A stretch of DNA of 64,000 nucleotides from Auanema rhodensis (lineage: Eukaryota; Nematoda; Chromadorea; Rhabditida; Rhabditidae), in the NCBI GenBank assembly GCA_964057225.1, contig OZ059898.1, forward strand, positions 20,685,267 to 20,749,266. The letters are read 5' to 3'. The notes under the pieces were generated by a model that searched no databases, was not told the origin of the DNA, and saw only the letters and a list, made by a program, of their open reading frames with translations. Each line of letters begins with the position of its first letter. The stretch's first letter is position 1. A program made the position numbers and the translations under genes. Of this stretch, positions 39,736 to 52,759 are shown one piece after another.

Positions 39736-40967
39736 TAAAGAGATGCGGTTTTCAAAATTAGATTCCCCATGTCCATATTAGTCTAAAAACGAATTTTTAT
39801 TGATATTGGTTCATGGTAACCATGACTTTGAAATTTACGTGAACTTTAATTTATGCTAATTAAATGTACACGTGATGTGCACTTGGTATGTAACTCGCTT
39901 CACGTGAAAGATAAAGAGATGCGGTTCTCAAAATTAGATTCCCCATGTCCATATTAGTCTAAAAACAAATTTTTATTGATATTGGTGCATGGTAACCATG
40001 ACTTTGAAATTTACGTGAACTTTAATTAATGCTAATTAAATGTACACGTGATGTGCACTTGGTATGTAACTCGCTTCACGTGAAAGATAAAGAGATGCGG
40101 TTTTCAAAATTAGATTCCCCATGTCCATATTAGTCTAAAAACAAATTTTTATTGATATTGGTGCATGGTAACCATGACTTTGAAATTTACGTGAACTTTA
40201 ATTTATGCTAATTAAATGTACACGTGATGTGCACTTGGTATGTAACTCGCTTCACGTGAAAGATAAAGAGATGCGGTTTTCAAAATTAGATTCCCCATGA
40301 CCATATTAGTCTAAAAACAAATTTTTATTGATTTTGGTGCATGGTAACCATGACTTTGAAATTTACGTGAACTTTAATTTATGCTAATTAAATGTACACG
40401 TGATGTGCACTTGGTATGTAACTCGCTTCACGTGAAAGATAAAGAGATGCGGTTTTCAAAATTAGATTCCCCATGTCCATATTAGTCTAAAAACAAATTT
40501 TTATTGATATTGGTGCATGGTAACCATGACTTTGAAATTTACGTGAACTTTAATTTATGCTAATTAAATGTACACGTGATGTGCACTTGGTATGTAACTC
40601 GCTTCACGTAAAAGATAAAGAGATGCGGTTTTTAAAATCAGATTCCCCATGCCCATATTAGTCTAAAAACAAATTTTTATTGATATTGGTGCATGGTAAC
40701 CATGACTTTGAAATTTACGTGAACTTTAATTTATGCTAATTAAATGTACACGTGATGTGCACTTGGTATGTAACTCGCTTCACGTGAAAGATAAAGAGAT
40801 GCGGTTTTCAAAATTAGATTCCCCATTTCCATATTAGTCTAAAAACAAATTTTTACTGATATTGGTTCATGGTAACCATGACTTTGAAATTTACGTGAAC
40901 TTTAATTTATGCTAATTAAATGTACACGTGATGTGCACTTGGTATGTAACTCGCTTCACGTGAAAGA
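39736..40967 (+). repeat. Module P, copy 2
   Basis: Nearly identical to copy 1, inside the decamer duplication. It shares TTAATTAATGC and CCCATTTCC only with copy 1. Confidence 0.86.
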
Positions 40968-41319
40968 TAAAGAGATGCGGTTTTCAAAATTAGATTCCCC
41001 ATGTCCATATTAGTCTAAAAACAAATTTTTATTGATATTGGTGCATGGTAACCATGACTTTGAAATTTACGTGAACTTTAATTTATGCTAATTAAATGTA
41101 CACGTGATGTGCACTTGGTATGTAACTCGCTTCACGTGAAAGATAAAGAGATGCGGTTTTCAAAATTAGATTCCCCATGTCCATATTAGTCTAAAAACAA
41201 ATTTTTATTGATTTTGGTGCATGGTAACCATGACTTTGAAATTTACGTGAACTTTAATTTATGCTAATTAAATGTACACGTGATGTGCACTTGGTATGTA
41301 ACTCGCTTCACGTGAAAGA

Positions 41320-42199
41320 TAAAGAGATGCGGTTTTCGAAATTAGATTCCCCATGTCCATATTAGTCTAAAAACAAATTTTTATTGATATTGGTTCATGG
41401 TAACCATGACTTTGAAATTTACGTGAACTTTAATTTATGCTAATTAAATGTACACGTGATGTGCTCTTGGTATGTAACTCGCTTCACGTGAAAGAAAAAG
41501 AGATGCGGTTTTCAAAATTAGATTCCCCATGTCCATATTAGTCTAAAAACAAATGTTTATTGATATTGGTGCATGGTAACCATGACTTTGAAATTTACGT
41601 GAACTTTAATTTATGCTAATTAAATGTACACGTGATGTGCACTTGGTATGTAACTCGCTTCACGTGAAAGATAAAGAGATGCGGTTTTCAAAATTAGATT
41701 CCCCATGTCCATATTAGTCTAAAAACGAATTTTTATTGATATTGGTTCATGGTAACCATGACTTTGAAATTTACGTGAACTTTAATTTATGCTAATTAAA
41801 TGTACACGTGATGTGCACTTGGTATGTAACTCGCTTCACGTGAAAGATAAAGAGATGCGGTTTTCAAAATTAGATTCCCCATGTCCATATTAGTCTAAAA
41901 ACAAATTTTTATTGATATTGGTGCATGGTAACCATGACTTTGAAATTTACGTGAACTTTAATTTATGCTAATTAAATGTACACGTGATGTGCACTTGGTA
42001 TGTAACTCGCTTCACGTGAAAGATAAAGAGATGCGGTTTTCAAAATTAGATTCCCCATGTCCATATTAGTCTAAAAACAAATTTTTATTGATATTGGTGC
42101 ATGGTAACCATGACTTTGAAATTTACGTGAACTTTAATTTATGCTAATTAAATGTACACGTGATGTGCACTTGGTATGTAACTCGCTTCACGTGAAAGA
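41320..42199 (+). repeat. Module Q, copy 1 (5 units, 880 bp)
   Basis: Unit order: TTTCGAAA with GTGCTCTTGG; a unit starting AAAAGAG (from GAAAGAAAAAG) with AAATGTTTATTG; AAACGAATTT; GTGCATGG; GTGCATGG. It is followed by only the first three units of module P. The stretch 41320-42727 recurs at 43080-44487, offset 1760. Confidence 0.85.
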
Positions 42200-42727
42200 T
42201 AAAAAGATGCGGTTTTTAAAATTAGATTCCCCATGTCCATATTAGTCTAAAAACGAATTTTTATTGATATTGGTTCATGGTAACCATGACTTTGAAATTT
42301 ACGTGAACTTTAATTTATGCTAATTAAATGTACACGTGATGTGCACTTGGTATGTAACTCGCTTCACGTGAAAGATAAAGAGATGCGGTTCTCAAAATTA
42401 GATTCCCCATGTCCATATTAGTCTAAAAACAAATTTTTATTGATATTGGTGCATGGTAACCATGACTTTGAAATTTACGTGAACTTTAATTTATGCTAAT
42501 TAAATGTACACGTGATGTGCACTTGGTATGTAACTCGCTTCACGTGAAAGATAAAGAGATGCGGTTTTCAAAATTAGATTCCCCATGTCCATATTAGTCT
42601 AAAAACAAATTTTTATTGATATTGGTGCATGGTAACCATGACTTTGAAATTTACGTGAACTTTAATTTATGCTAATTAAATGTACACGTGATGTGCACTT
42701 GGTATGTAACTCGCTTCACGTAAAAGA

Positions 42728-43079
42728 TAAAGAGATGCGGTTTTCAAAATTAGATTTCCCATGTCCATATTAGTCTAAAAACAAATTTTTATTGATATTG
42801 GTTCATGGTAACCATGACTTTGAAATTTACGTGAACTTTAATTTATGCTAATTAAATGTACACGTGATGTGCTCTTGGTATGTAACTCGCTTCACGTGAA
42901 AGAAAAAGAGATGCGGTTTTCAAAATTAGATTCCCCATGTCCATATTAGTCTAAAAACAAATGTTTATTGATATTGGTGCATGGTAACCATGACTTTGAA
43001 ATTTACGTGAACTTTAATTTATGCTAATTAAATGTACACGTGATGTGCACTTGGTATGTAACTCGCTTCACGTGAAAGA
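42728..43079 (+). repeat. Module R (2 units, 352 bp)
   Basis: A GATTTCCC unit preceded by CGTAAAAG and carrying GTGCTCTTGG, then a GAAAGAAAAAG/AAATGTTTATTG unit. The same pair occurs at 36920-37271 and 45720-46071, each time directly before a Q-type unit. Confidence 0.8.
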
Positions 43080-45191
43080 TAAAGAGATGCGGTTTTCGAA
43101 ATTAGATTCCCCATGTCCATATTAGTCTAAAAACAAATTTTTATTGATATTGGTTCATGGTAACCATGACTTTGAAATTTACGTGAACTTTAATTTATGC
43201 TAATTAAATGTACACGTGATGTGCTCTTGGTATGTAACTCGCTTCACGTGAAAGAAAAAGAGATGCGGTTTTCAAAATTAGATTCCCCATGTCCATATTA
43301 GTCTAAAAACAAATGTTTATTGATATTGGTGCATGGTAACCATGACTTTGAAATTTACGTGAACTTTAATTTATGCTAATTAAATGTACACGTGATGTGC
43401 ACTTGGTATGTAACTCGCTTCACGTGAAAGATAAAGAGATGCGGTTTTCAAAATTAGATTCCCCATGTCCATATTAGTCTAAAAACGAATTTTTATTGAT
43501 ATTGGTTCATGGTAACCATGACTTTGAAATTTACGTGAACTTTAATTTATGCTAATTAAATGTACACGTGATGTGCACTTGGTATGTAACTCGCTTCACG
43601 TGAAAGATAAAGAGATGCGGTTTTCAAAATTAGATTCCCCATGTCCATATTAGTCTAAAAACAAATTTTTATTGATATTGGTGCATGGTAACCATGACTT
43701 TGAAATTTACGTGAACTTTAATTTATGCTAATTAAATGTACACGTGATGTGCACTTGGTATGTAACTCGCTTCACGTGAAAGATAAAGAGATGCGGTTTT
43801 CAAAATTAGATTCCCCATGTCCATATTAGTCTAAAAACAAATTTTTATTGATATTGGTGCATGGTAACCATGACTTTGAAATTTACGTGAACTTTAATTT
43901 ATGCTAATTAAATGTACACGTGATGTGCACTTGGTATGTAACTCGCTTCACGTGAAAGATAAAAAGATGCGGTTTTTAAAATTAGATTCCCCATGTCCAT
44001 ATTAGTCTAAAAACGAATTTTTATTGATATTGGTTCATGGTAACCATGACTTTGAAATTTACGTGAACTTTAATTTATGCTAATTAAATGTACACGTGAT
44101 GTGCACTTGGTATGTAACTCGCTTCACGTGAAAGATAAAGAGATGCGGTTCTCAAAATTAGATTCCCCATGTCCATATTAGTCTAAAAACAAATTTTTAT
44201 TGATATTGGTGCATGGTAACCATGACTTTGAAATTTACGTGAACTTTAATTTATGCTAATTAAATGTACACGTGATGTGCACTTGGTATGTAACTCGCTT
44301 CACGTGAAAGATAAAGAGATGCGGTTTTCAAAATTAGATTCCCCATGTCCATATTAGTCTAAAAACAAATTTTTATTGATATTGGTGCATGGTAACCATG
44401 ACTTTGAAATTTACGTGAACTTTAATTTATGCTAATTAAATGTACACGTGATGTGCACTTGGTATGTAACTCGCTTCACGTGAAAGATAAAGAGATGCGG
44501 TTTTCAAAATTAGATTCCCCATGTCCATATTAGTCTAAAAACAAATTTTTATTGATTTTGGTGCATGGTAACCATGACTTTGAAATTTACGTGAACTTTA
44601 ATTTATGCTAATTAAATGTACACGTGATGTGCACTTGGTATGTAACTCGCTTCACGTGAAAGATAAAGAGATGCGGTTTTCAAAATTAGATTCCCCATGT
44701 CCATATTAGTCTAAAAACAAATTTTTATTGATATTGGTGCATGGTAACCATGACTTTGAAATTTACGTGAACTTTAATTTATGCTAATTAAATGTACACG
44801 TGATGTGCACTTGGTATGTAACTCGCTTCACGTAAAAGATAAAGAGATGCGGTTTTTAAAATCAGATTCCCCATGCCCATATTAGTCTAAAAACAAATTT
44901 TTATTGATATTGGTGCATGGTAACTATGACTTTGAAATTTACGTGAACTTTAATTTATGCTAATTAAATGTACACGTGATGTGCACTTGGTATGTAACTC
45001 GCTTCACGTGAAAGATAAAGAGATGCGGTTTTCAAAATTAGATTCCCCATGTCCATATTAGTCTAAAAACAAATTTTTACTGATATTGGTTCATGGTAAC
45101 CATGACTTTGAAATTTACGTGAACTTTAATTTATGCTAATTAAATGTACACGTGATGTGCTCTTGGTATGTAACTCGCTTCACGTGAAAGA
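43080..45191 (+). repeat. Q then P (12 units, 2112 bp), copy 1
   Basis: Module Q (43080-43959) is followed without a gap by module P (43960-45191). With the R pair before it this makes a 14-unit, 2464-bp order (42728-45191), the most complete arrangement in the window. The first P unit here carries AAAAAGATG and TTTTTAAAA. Confidence 0.83.
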
Positions 45192-46071
45192 TAAAGAGAT
45201 GCGGTTTTCAAAATTAGATTCCCCATGTCCATATTAGTCTAAAAACGAATTTTTATTGATATTGGTTCATGGTAACCATGACTTTGAAATTTACGTGAAC
45301 TTTAATTTATGCTAATTAAATGTACACGTGATGTGCACTTGGTATGTAACTCGCTTCACGTGAAAGATAAAGAGATGCGGTTTTCAAAATTAGATTCCCC
45401 ATGTCCATATTAGTCTAAAAACAAATTTTTATTGATATTGGTGCATGGTAACCATGACTTTGAAATTTACGTGAACTTTAATTTATGCTAATTAAATGTA
45501 CACGTGATGTGCACTTGGTATGTAACTCGCTTCACGTGAAAGATAAAGAGATGCGGTTTTCAAAATTAGATTCCCCATGTCCATATTAGTCTAAAAACAA
45601 ATTTTTATTGATATTGGTGCATGGTAACCATGACTTTGAAATTTACGTGAACTTTAATTTATGCTAATTAAATGTACACGTGATGTGCACTTGGTATGTA
45701 ACTCGCTTCACGTAAAAGATAAAGAGATGCGGTTTTCAAAATTAGATTTCCCATGTCCATATTAGTCTAAAAACAAATTTTTATTGATATTGGTTCATGG
45801 TAACCATGACTTTGAAATTTACGTGAACTTTAATTTATGCTAATTAAATGTACACGTGATGTGCTCTTGGTATGTAACTCGCTTCACGTGAAAGAAAAAG
45901 AGATGCGGTTTTCAAAATTAGATTCCCCATGTCCATATTAGTCTAAAAACAAATGTTTATTGATATTGGTGCATGGTAACCATGACTTTGAAATTTACGT
46001 GAACTTTAATTTATGCTAATTAAATGTACACGTGATGTGCACTTGGTATGTAACTCGCTTCACGTGAAAGA

Positions 46072-47831
46072 TAAAGAGATGCGGTTTTCGAAATTAGATT
46101 CCCCATGTCCATATTAGTCTAAAAACAAATTTTTATTGATATTGGTTCATGGTAACCATGACTTTGAAATTTACGTGAACTTTAATTTATGCTAATTAAA
46201 TGTACACGTGATGTGCTCTTGGTATGTAACTCGCTTCACGTGAAAGAAAAAGAGATGCGGTTTTCAAAATTAGATTCCCCATGTCTATATTAGTCTAAAA
46301 ACAAATGTTTATTGATATTGGTGCATGGTAACCATGACTTTGAAATTTACGTGAACTTTAATTTATGCTAATTAAATGTACACGTGATGTGCACTTGGTA
46401 TGTAACTCGCTTCACGTGAAAGATAAAGAGATGCGGTTTTCAAAATTAGATTCCCCATGTCCATATTAGTCTAAAAACGAATTTTTATTGATATTGGTTC
46501 ATGGTAACCATGACTTTGAAATTTACGTGAACTTTAATTTATGCTAATTAAATGTACACGTGATGTGCACTTGGTATGTAACTCGCTTCACGTGAAAGAT
46601 AAAGAGATGCGGTTTTCAAAATTAGATTCCCCATGTCCATATTAGTCTAAAAACAAATTTTTATTGATATTGGTGCATGGTAACCATGACTTTGAAATTT
46701 ACGTGAACTTTAATTTATGCTAATTAAATGTACACGTGATGTGCACTTGGTATGTAACTCGCTTCACGTGAAAGATAAAGAGATGCGGTTTTCAAAATTA
46801 GATTCCCCATGTCCATATTAGTCTAAAAACAAATGTTTATTGATATTGGTGCATGGTAACCATGACTTTGAAATTTACGTGAACTTTAATTTATGCTAAT
46901 TAAATGTACACGTGATGTGCACTTGGTATGTAACTCGCTTCACGTGAAAGATAAAGAGATGCGGTTTTCGAAATTAGATTCCCCATGTCCATATTAGTCT
47001 AAAAACAAATTTTTATTGATATTGGTTCATGGTAACCATGACTTTGAAATTTACGTGAACTTTAATTTATGCTAATTAAATGTACACGTGATGTGCTCTT
47101 GGTATGTAACTCGCTTCACGTGAAAGAAAAAGAGATGCGGTTTTCAAAATTAGATTCCCCATGTCCATATTAGTCTAAAAACAAATGTTTATTGATATTG
47201 GTGCATGGTAACCATGACTTTGAAATTTACGTGAACTTTAATTTATGCTAATTAAATGTACACGTGATGTGCACTTGGTATGTAACTCGCTTCACGTGAA
47301 AGATAAAGAGATGCGGTTTTCAAAATTAGATTCCCCATGTCCATATTAGTCTAAAAACGAATTTTTATTGATATTGGTTCATGGTAACCATGACTTTGAA
47401 ATTTACGTGAACTTTAATTTATGCTAATTAAATGTACACGTGATGTGCACTTGGTATGTAACTCGCTTCACGTGAAAGATAAAGAGATGCGGTTTTCAAA
47501 ATTAGATTCCCCATGTCCATATTAGTCTAAAAACAAATTTTTATTGATATTGGTGCATGGTAACCATGACTTTGAAATTTACGTGAACTTTAATTTATGC
47601 TAATTAAATGTACACGTGATGTGCACTTGGTATGTAACTCGCTTCACGTGAAAGATAAAGAGATGCGGTTTTCAAAATTAGATTCCCCATGTCCATATTA
47701 GTCTAAAAACAAATTTTTATTGATATTGGTGCATGGTAACCATGACTTTGAAATTTACGTGAACTTTAATTTATGCTAATTAAATGTACACGTGATGTGC
47801 ACTTGGTATGTAACTCGCTTCACGTGAAAGA
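46072..47831 (+). repeat. Module Q twice in tandem (2 x 880 bp)
   Basis: 46072-46951 and 46952-47831 carry the same five-unit order. In the first, the fifth unit has AAATGTTTATTG, and GTCTATATT is private near 46284. The R pair (45720-46071) precedes it and module P follows at 47832. Confidence 0.83.
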
Positions 47832-49063
47832 TAAAGAGATGCGGTTTTTAAAATTAGATTCCCCATGTCCATATTAGTCTAAAAACGAATTTTTATTGAT
47901 ATTGGTTCATGGTAACCATGACTTTGAAATTTACGTGAACTTTAATTTATGCTAATTAAATGTACACGTGATGTGCACTTGGTATGTAACTCGCTTCACG
48001 TGAAAGATAAAGAGATGCGGTTCTCAAAATTAGATTCCCCATGTCCATATTAGTCTAAAAACAAATTTTTATTGATATTGGTGCATGGTAACCATGACTT
48101 TGAAATTTACGTGAACTTTAATTTATGCTAATTAAATGTACACGTGATGTGCACTTGGTATGTAACTCGCTTCACGTGAAAGATAAAGAGATGCGGTTTT
48201 CAAAATTAGATTCCCCATGTCCATATTAGTCTAAAAACAAATTTTTATTGATATTGGTGCATGGTAACCATGACTTTGAAATTTACGTGAACTTTAATTT
48301 ATGCTAATTAAATGTACACGTGATGTGCACTTGGTATGTAACTCGCTTCACGTGAAAGATAAAGAGATGCGGTTTTCAAAATTAGATTCCCCATGTCCAT
48401 ATTAGTCTAAAAACAAATTTTTATTGATTTTGGTGCATGGTAACCATGACTTTGAAATTTACGTGAACTTTAATTTATGCTAATTAAATGTACACGTGAT
48501 GTGCACTTGGTATGTAACTCGCTTCACGTGAAAGATAAAGAGATGCGGTTTTCAAAATTAGATTCCCCATGTCCATATTAGTCTAAAAACAAATTTTTAT
48601 TGATATTGGTGCATGGTAACCATGACTTTGAAATTTACGTGAACTTTAATTTATGCTAATTAAATGTACACGTGATGTGCACTTGGTATGTAACTCGCTT
48701 CACGTAAAAGATAAAGAGATGCGGTTTTTAAAATCAGATTCCCCATGCCCATATTAGTCTAAAAACAAATTTTTATTGATATTGGTGCATGGTAACCATG
48801 ACTTTGAAATTTACGTGAACTTTAATTTATGCTAATTAAATGTACACGTGATGTGCACTTGGTATGTAACTCGCTTCACGTGAAAGATAAAGAGATGCGG
48901 TTTTCAAAATTAGATTCCCCATGTCCATATTAGTCTAAAAACAAATTTTTACTGATATTGGTTCATGGTAACCATGACTTTGAAATTTACGTGAACTTTA
49001 ATTTATGCTAATTAAATGTACACGTGATGTGCTCTTGGTATGTAACTCGCTTCACGTGAAAGA
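47832..49063 (+). repeat. Module P, copy 4
   Basis: The seven-unit order is complete, directly after module Q. The first unit has TTTTTAAAA like the copies at 43960 and 53640. The last unit carries GTGCTCTTGG. Confidence 0.85.
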
Positions 49064-49591
49064 TAAAGAGATGCGGTTTTCAAAATTAGATTCCCCATGT
49101 CCATATTAGTCTAAAAACGAATTTTTATTGATATTGGTTCATGGTAACCATGACTTTGAAATTTACGTGAACTTTAATTTATGCTAATTAAATGTACACG
49201 TGATGTGCACTTGGTTTGTAACTCGCTTCACGTGAAAGATAAAGAGATGCGGTTTTCAAAATTAGATTCCCCATGTCCATATTAGTCTAAAAACAAATTT
49301 TTATTGATATTGGTGCATGGTAACCATGACTTTGAAATTTACGTGAACTTTAATTTATGCTAATTAAATGTACACGTGATGTGCACTTGGTATGTAACTC
49401 GCTTCACGTGAAAGATAAAGAGATGCGGTTTTCAAAATTAGATTCCCCATGTCCATATTAGTCTAAAAACAAATTTTTATTGATATTGGTGCATGGTAAC
49501 CATGACTTTGAAATTTACGTGAACTTTAATTTATGCTAATTAAATGTACACGTGATGTGCACTTGGTATGTAACTCGCTTCACGTGAAAGA

Positions 49592-50823
49592 TAAAGAGAT
49601 GCGGTTTTCAAAATTAGATTCCCCATGTCCATATTAGTCTAAAAACGAATTTTTATTGATATTGGTTCATGGTAACCATGACTTTGAAATTTACGTGAAC
49701 TTTAATTTATGCTAATTAAATGTACACGTGATGTGCACTTGGTATGTAACTCGCTTCACGTGAAAGATAAAGAGATGCGGTTCTCAAAATTAGATTCCCC
49801 ATGTCCATATTAGTCTAAAAACAAATTTTTATTGATATTGGTGCATGGTAACCATGACTTTGAAATTTACGTGAACTTTAATTTATGCTAATTAAATGTA
49901 CACGTGATGTGCACTTGGTATGTAACTCGCTTCACGTGAAAGATAAAGAGATGCGGTTTTCAAAATTAGATTCCTCATGTCCATATTAGTCTAAAAACAA
50001 ATTTTTATTGATATTGGTGCATGGTAACCATGACTTTGAAATTTACGTGAACTTTAATTTATGCTAATTAAATGTACACGTGATGTGCACTTGGTATGTA
50101 ACTCGCTTCACGTGAAAGATAAAGAGATGCGGTTTTCAAAATTAGATTCCCCATGACCATATTAGTCTAAAAACAAATTTTTATTGATTTTGGTGCATGG
50201 TAACCATGACTTTGAAATTTACGTGAACTTTAATTTATGCTAATTAAATGTACACGTGATGTGCACTTGGTATGTAACTCGCTTCACGTGAAAGATAAAG
50301 AGATGCGGTTTTCAAAATTAGATTCCCCATGTCCATATTAGTCTAAAAACAAATTTTTATTGATATTGGTGCATGGTAACCATGACTTTGAAATTTACGT
50401 GAACTTTAATTTATGCTAATTAAATGTACACGTGATGTGCACTTGGTATGTAACTCGCTTCACGTAAAAGATAAAGAGATGCGGTTTTTAAAATCAGATT
50501 CCCCATGCCCATATTAGTCTAAAAACAAATTTTTATTGATATTGGTGCATGGTAACCATGACTTTGAAATTTACGTGAACTTTAATTTATGCTAATTAAA
50601 TGTACACGTGATGTGCACTTGGTATGTAACTCGCTTCACGTGAAAGATAAAGAGATGCGGTTTTCAAAATTAGATTCCCCATGTCCATATTAGTCTAAAA
50701 ACAAATTTTTACTGATATTGGTTCATGGTAACCATGACTTTGAAATTTACGTGAACTTTAATTTATGCTAATTAAATGTACACGTGATGTGCACTTGGTA
50801 TGTAACTCGCTTCACGTGAAAGA
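49592..50823 (+). repeat. Module P, copy 5
   Basis: The seven-unit order recurs 1760 bp after copy 4. Its third unit has TTCCTCATG and its fourth has ATGACCATATT, which is otherwise seen in copies 1 and 2 and in the hexamer at 51176. Confidence 0.85.
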
Positions 50824-52583
50824 TAAAGAGATGCGGTTTTCAAAATTAGATTCCCCATGTCCATATTAGTCTAAAAACAAATTTTTATTGATATTGGTGC
50901 ATGGTAACCATGACTTTGAAATTTACGTGAACTTTAATTTATGCTAATTAAATGTACACGTGATGTGCACTTGGTATGTAACTCGCTTCACGTGAAAGAT
51001 AAAGAGATGCGGTTTTCAAAATTAGATTCCCCATGTCCATATTAGTCTAAAAACAAATTTTTATTGATATTGGTGCATGGTAACCATGACTTTGAAATTT
51101 ACGTGAACTTTAATTTATGCTAATTAAATGTACACGTGATGTGCACTTGGTATGTAACTCGCTTCACGTGAAAGATAAAGAGATGCGGTTTTCAAAATTA
51201 GATTCCTCATGACCATATTAGTCTAAAAACAAATTTTTATTGATTTTGGTGCATGGTAACCATGACTTTGAAATTTACGTGAACTTTAATTTATGCTAAT
51301 TAAATGTACACGTGATGTGCACTTGGTATGTAACTCGCTTCACGTGAAAGATAAAGAGATGCGGTTTTCAAAATTAGATTCCCCATGTCCATATTAGTCT
51401 AAAAACAAATTTTTATTGATATTGGTGCATGGTAACCATGACTTTGAAATTTACGTGAACTTTAATTTATGCTAATTAAATGTACACGTGATGTGCACTT
51501 GGTATGTAACTCGCTTCACGTAAAAGATAAAGAGATGCGGTTTTTAAAATCAGATTCCCCATGCCCATATTAGTCTAAAAACAAATTTTTATTGATATTG
51601 GTGCATGGTAACCATGACTTTGAAATTTACGTGAACTTTAATTTATGCTAATTAAATGTACACGTGATGTGCACTTGGTATGTAACTCGCTTCACGTGAA
51701 AGATAAAGAGATGCGGTTTTCAAAATTAGATTCCCCATGTCCATATTAGTCTAAAAACAAATTTTTACTGATATTGGTTCATGGTAACCATGACTTTGAA
51801 ATTTACGTGAACTTTAATTTATGCTAATTAATTGTACACGTGATGTGCACTTGGTATGTAACTCGCTTCACGTGAAAGATAAAGAGATGCGGTTTTCAAA
51901 ATTAGATTCCCCATGTCCATATTAGTCTAAAAACAAATTTTTATTGATATTGGTGCATGGTAACCATGACTTTGAAATTTACGTGAACTTTAATTTATTC
52001 TAATTAAATGTACACGTGATGTGCACTTGGTATGTAACTCGCTTCACGTGAAAGATAAAGAGATGCGGTTTTCAAAATTAGATTCTCCATGTCCATATTA
52101 GTCTAAAAACCAATTTTTATTGATATTGGTGCATGGTAACCATGACTTTGAAATTTACGTGAACTTTAATTTATGCTAATTAAATGTACACGTGATGTGC
52201 ACTTGGTATGTAACTCGCTTCACGTGAAAGATAAAGAGATGCGGTTTTCAAAATTAGATTCCCCATGTCCATATTAGTCTAAAAACAAATTTTTATTGAT
52301 TTTGGTGCATGGTAACCATGACTTTGAAATTTACGTGAACTTTAATTTATGCTAATTAAATGTACACGTGATGTGCACTTGGTATGTAACTCGCTTCACC
52401 TGAAAGATAAAGAGATGCGGTTTTCAAAATTAGATTCCCCATGTCCATATTAGTCTAAAAACAAATTTTTATTGATATTGGTGCATGGTAACCATGACTT
52501 TGAAATTTACGTGAACTTTAATTTATGCTAATTAAATGTACACGTGATGTGCACTTGGTATGTAACTCGCTTCACGTGAAAGA
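50472..52583 (+). repeat. 1056-bp hexamer, two adjacent copies
   Basis: 50472-51527 and 51528-52583 each hold AAATCAG/ATGCCC, TTTTACTGAT, GTGCATGG, GTGCATGG, ATTGATTTTGG and GTGCATGG units. A third AAATCAG unit follows at 52584. The hexamer combines the end of module P with its middle and so looks like a shortened P lineage made by unequal exchange. Confidence 0.82.
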
Positions 52584-52759
52584 TAAAGAGATGCGGTTTT
52601 TAAAATCAGATTCCCCATGCCCATATTAGTCTAAAAACAAATTTTTATTGATATTGGTGCATGGTAACCATGACTTTGAAATTTACGTGAACTTTAATTT
52701 ATGCTAATTAAATGTACACGTGATGTGCACTTGGTATGTAACTCGCTTCACGTGAAAGA

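Larger units (their letters stand above)
37624..41143 (+). repeat. 1760-bp decamer, two near-identical adjacent copies
   Basis: Copies 37624-39383 and 39384-41143 each hold ten units in the same order: two GTGCATGG units, the seven units of module P, then one GTGCATGG unit. Reading line by line at offset 1760 I find one difference, GATAGAG near 38504 against GATAAAG near 40264. Rare markers such as TTAATTAATGC, ATGACCATATT and CCCATTTCC are in both. This is the youngest long duplication in the window, unless it is an assembly artefact. Confidence 0.88.
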
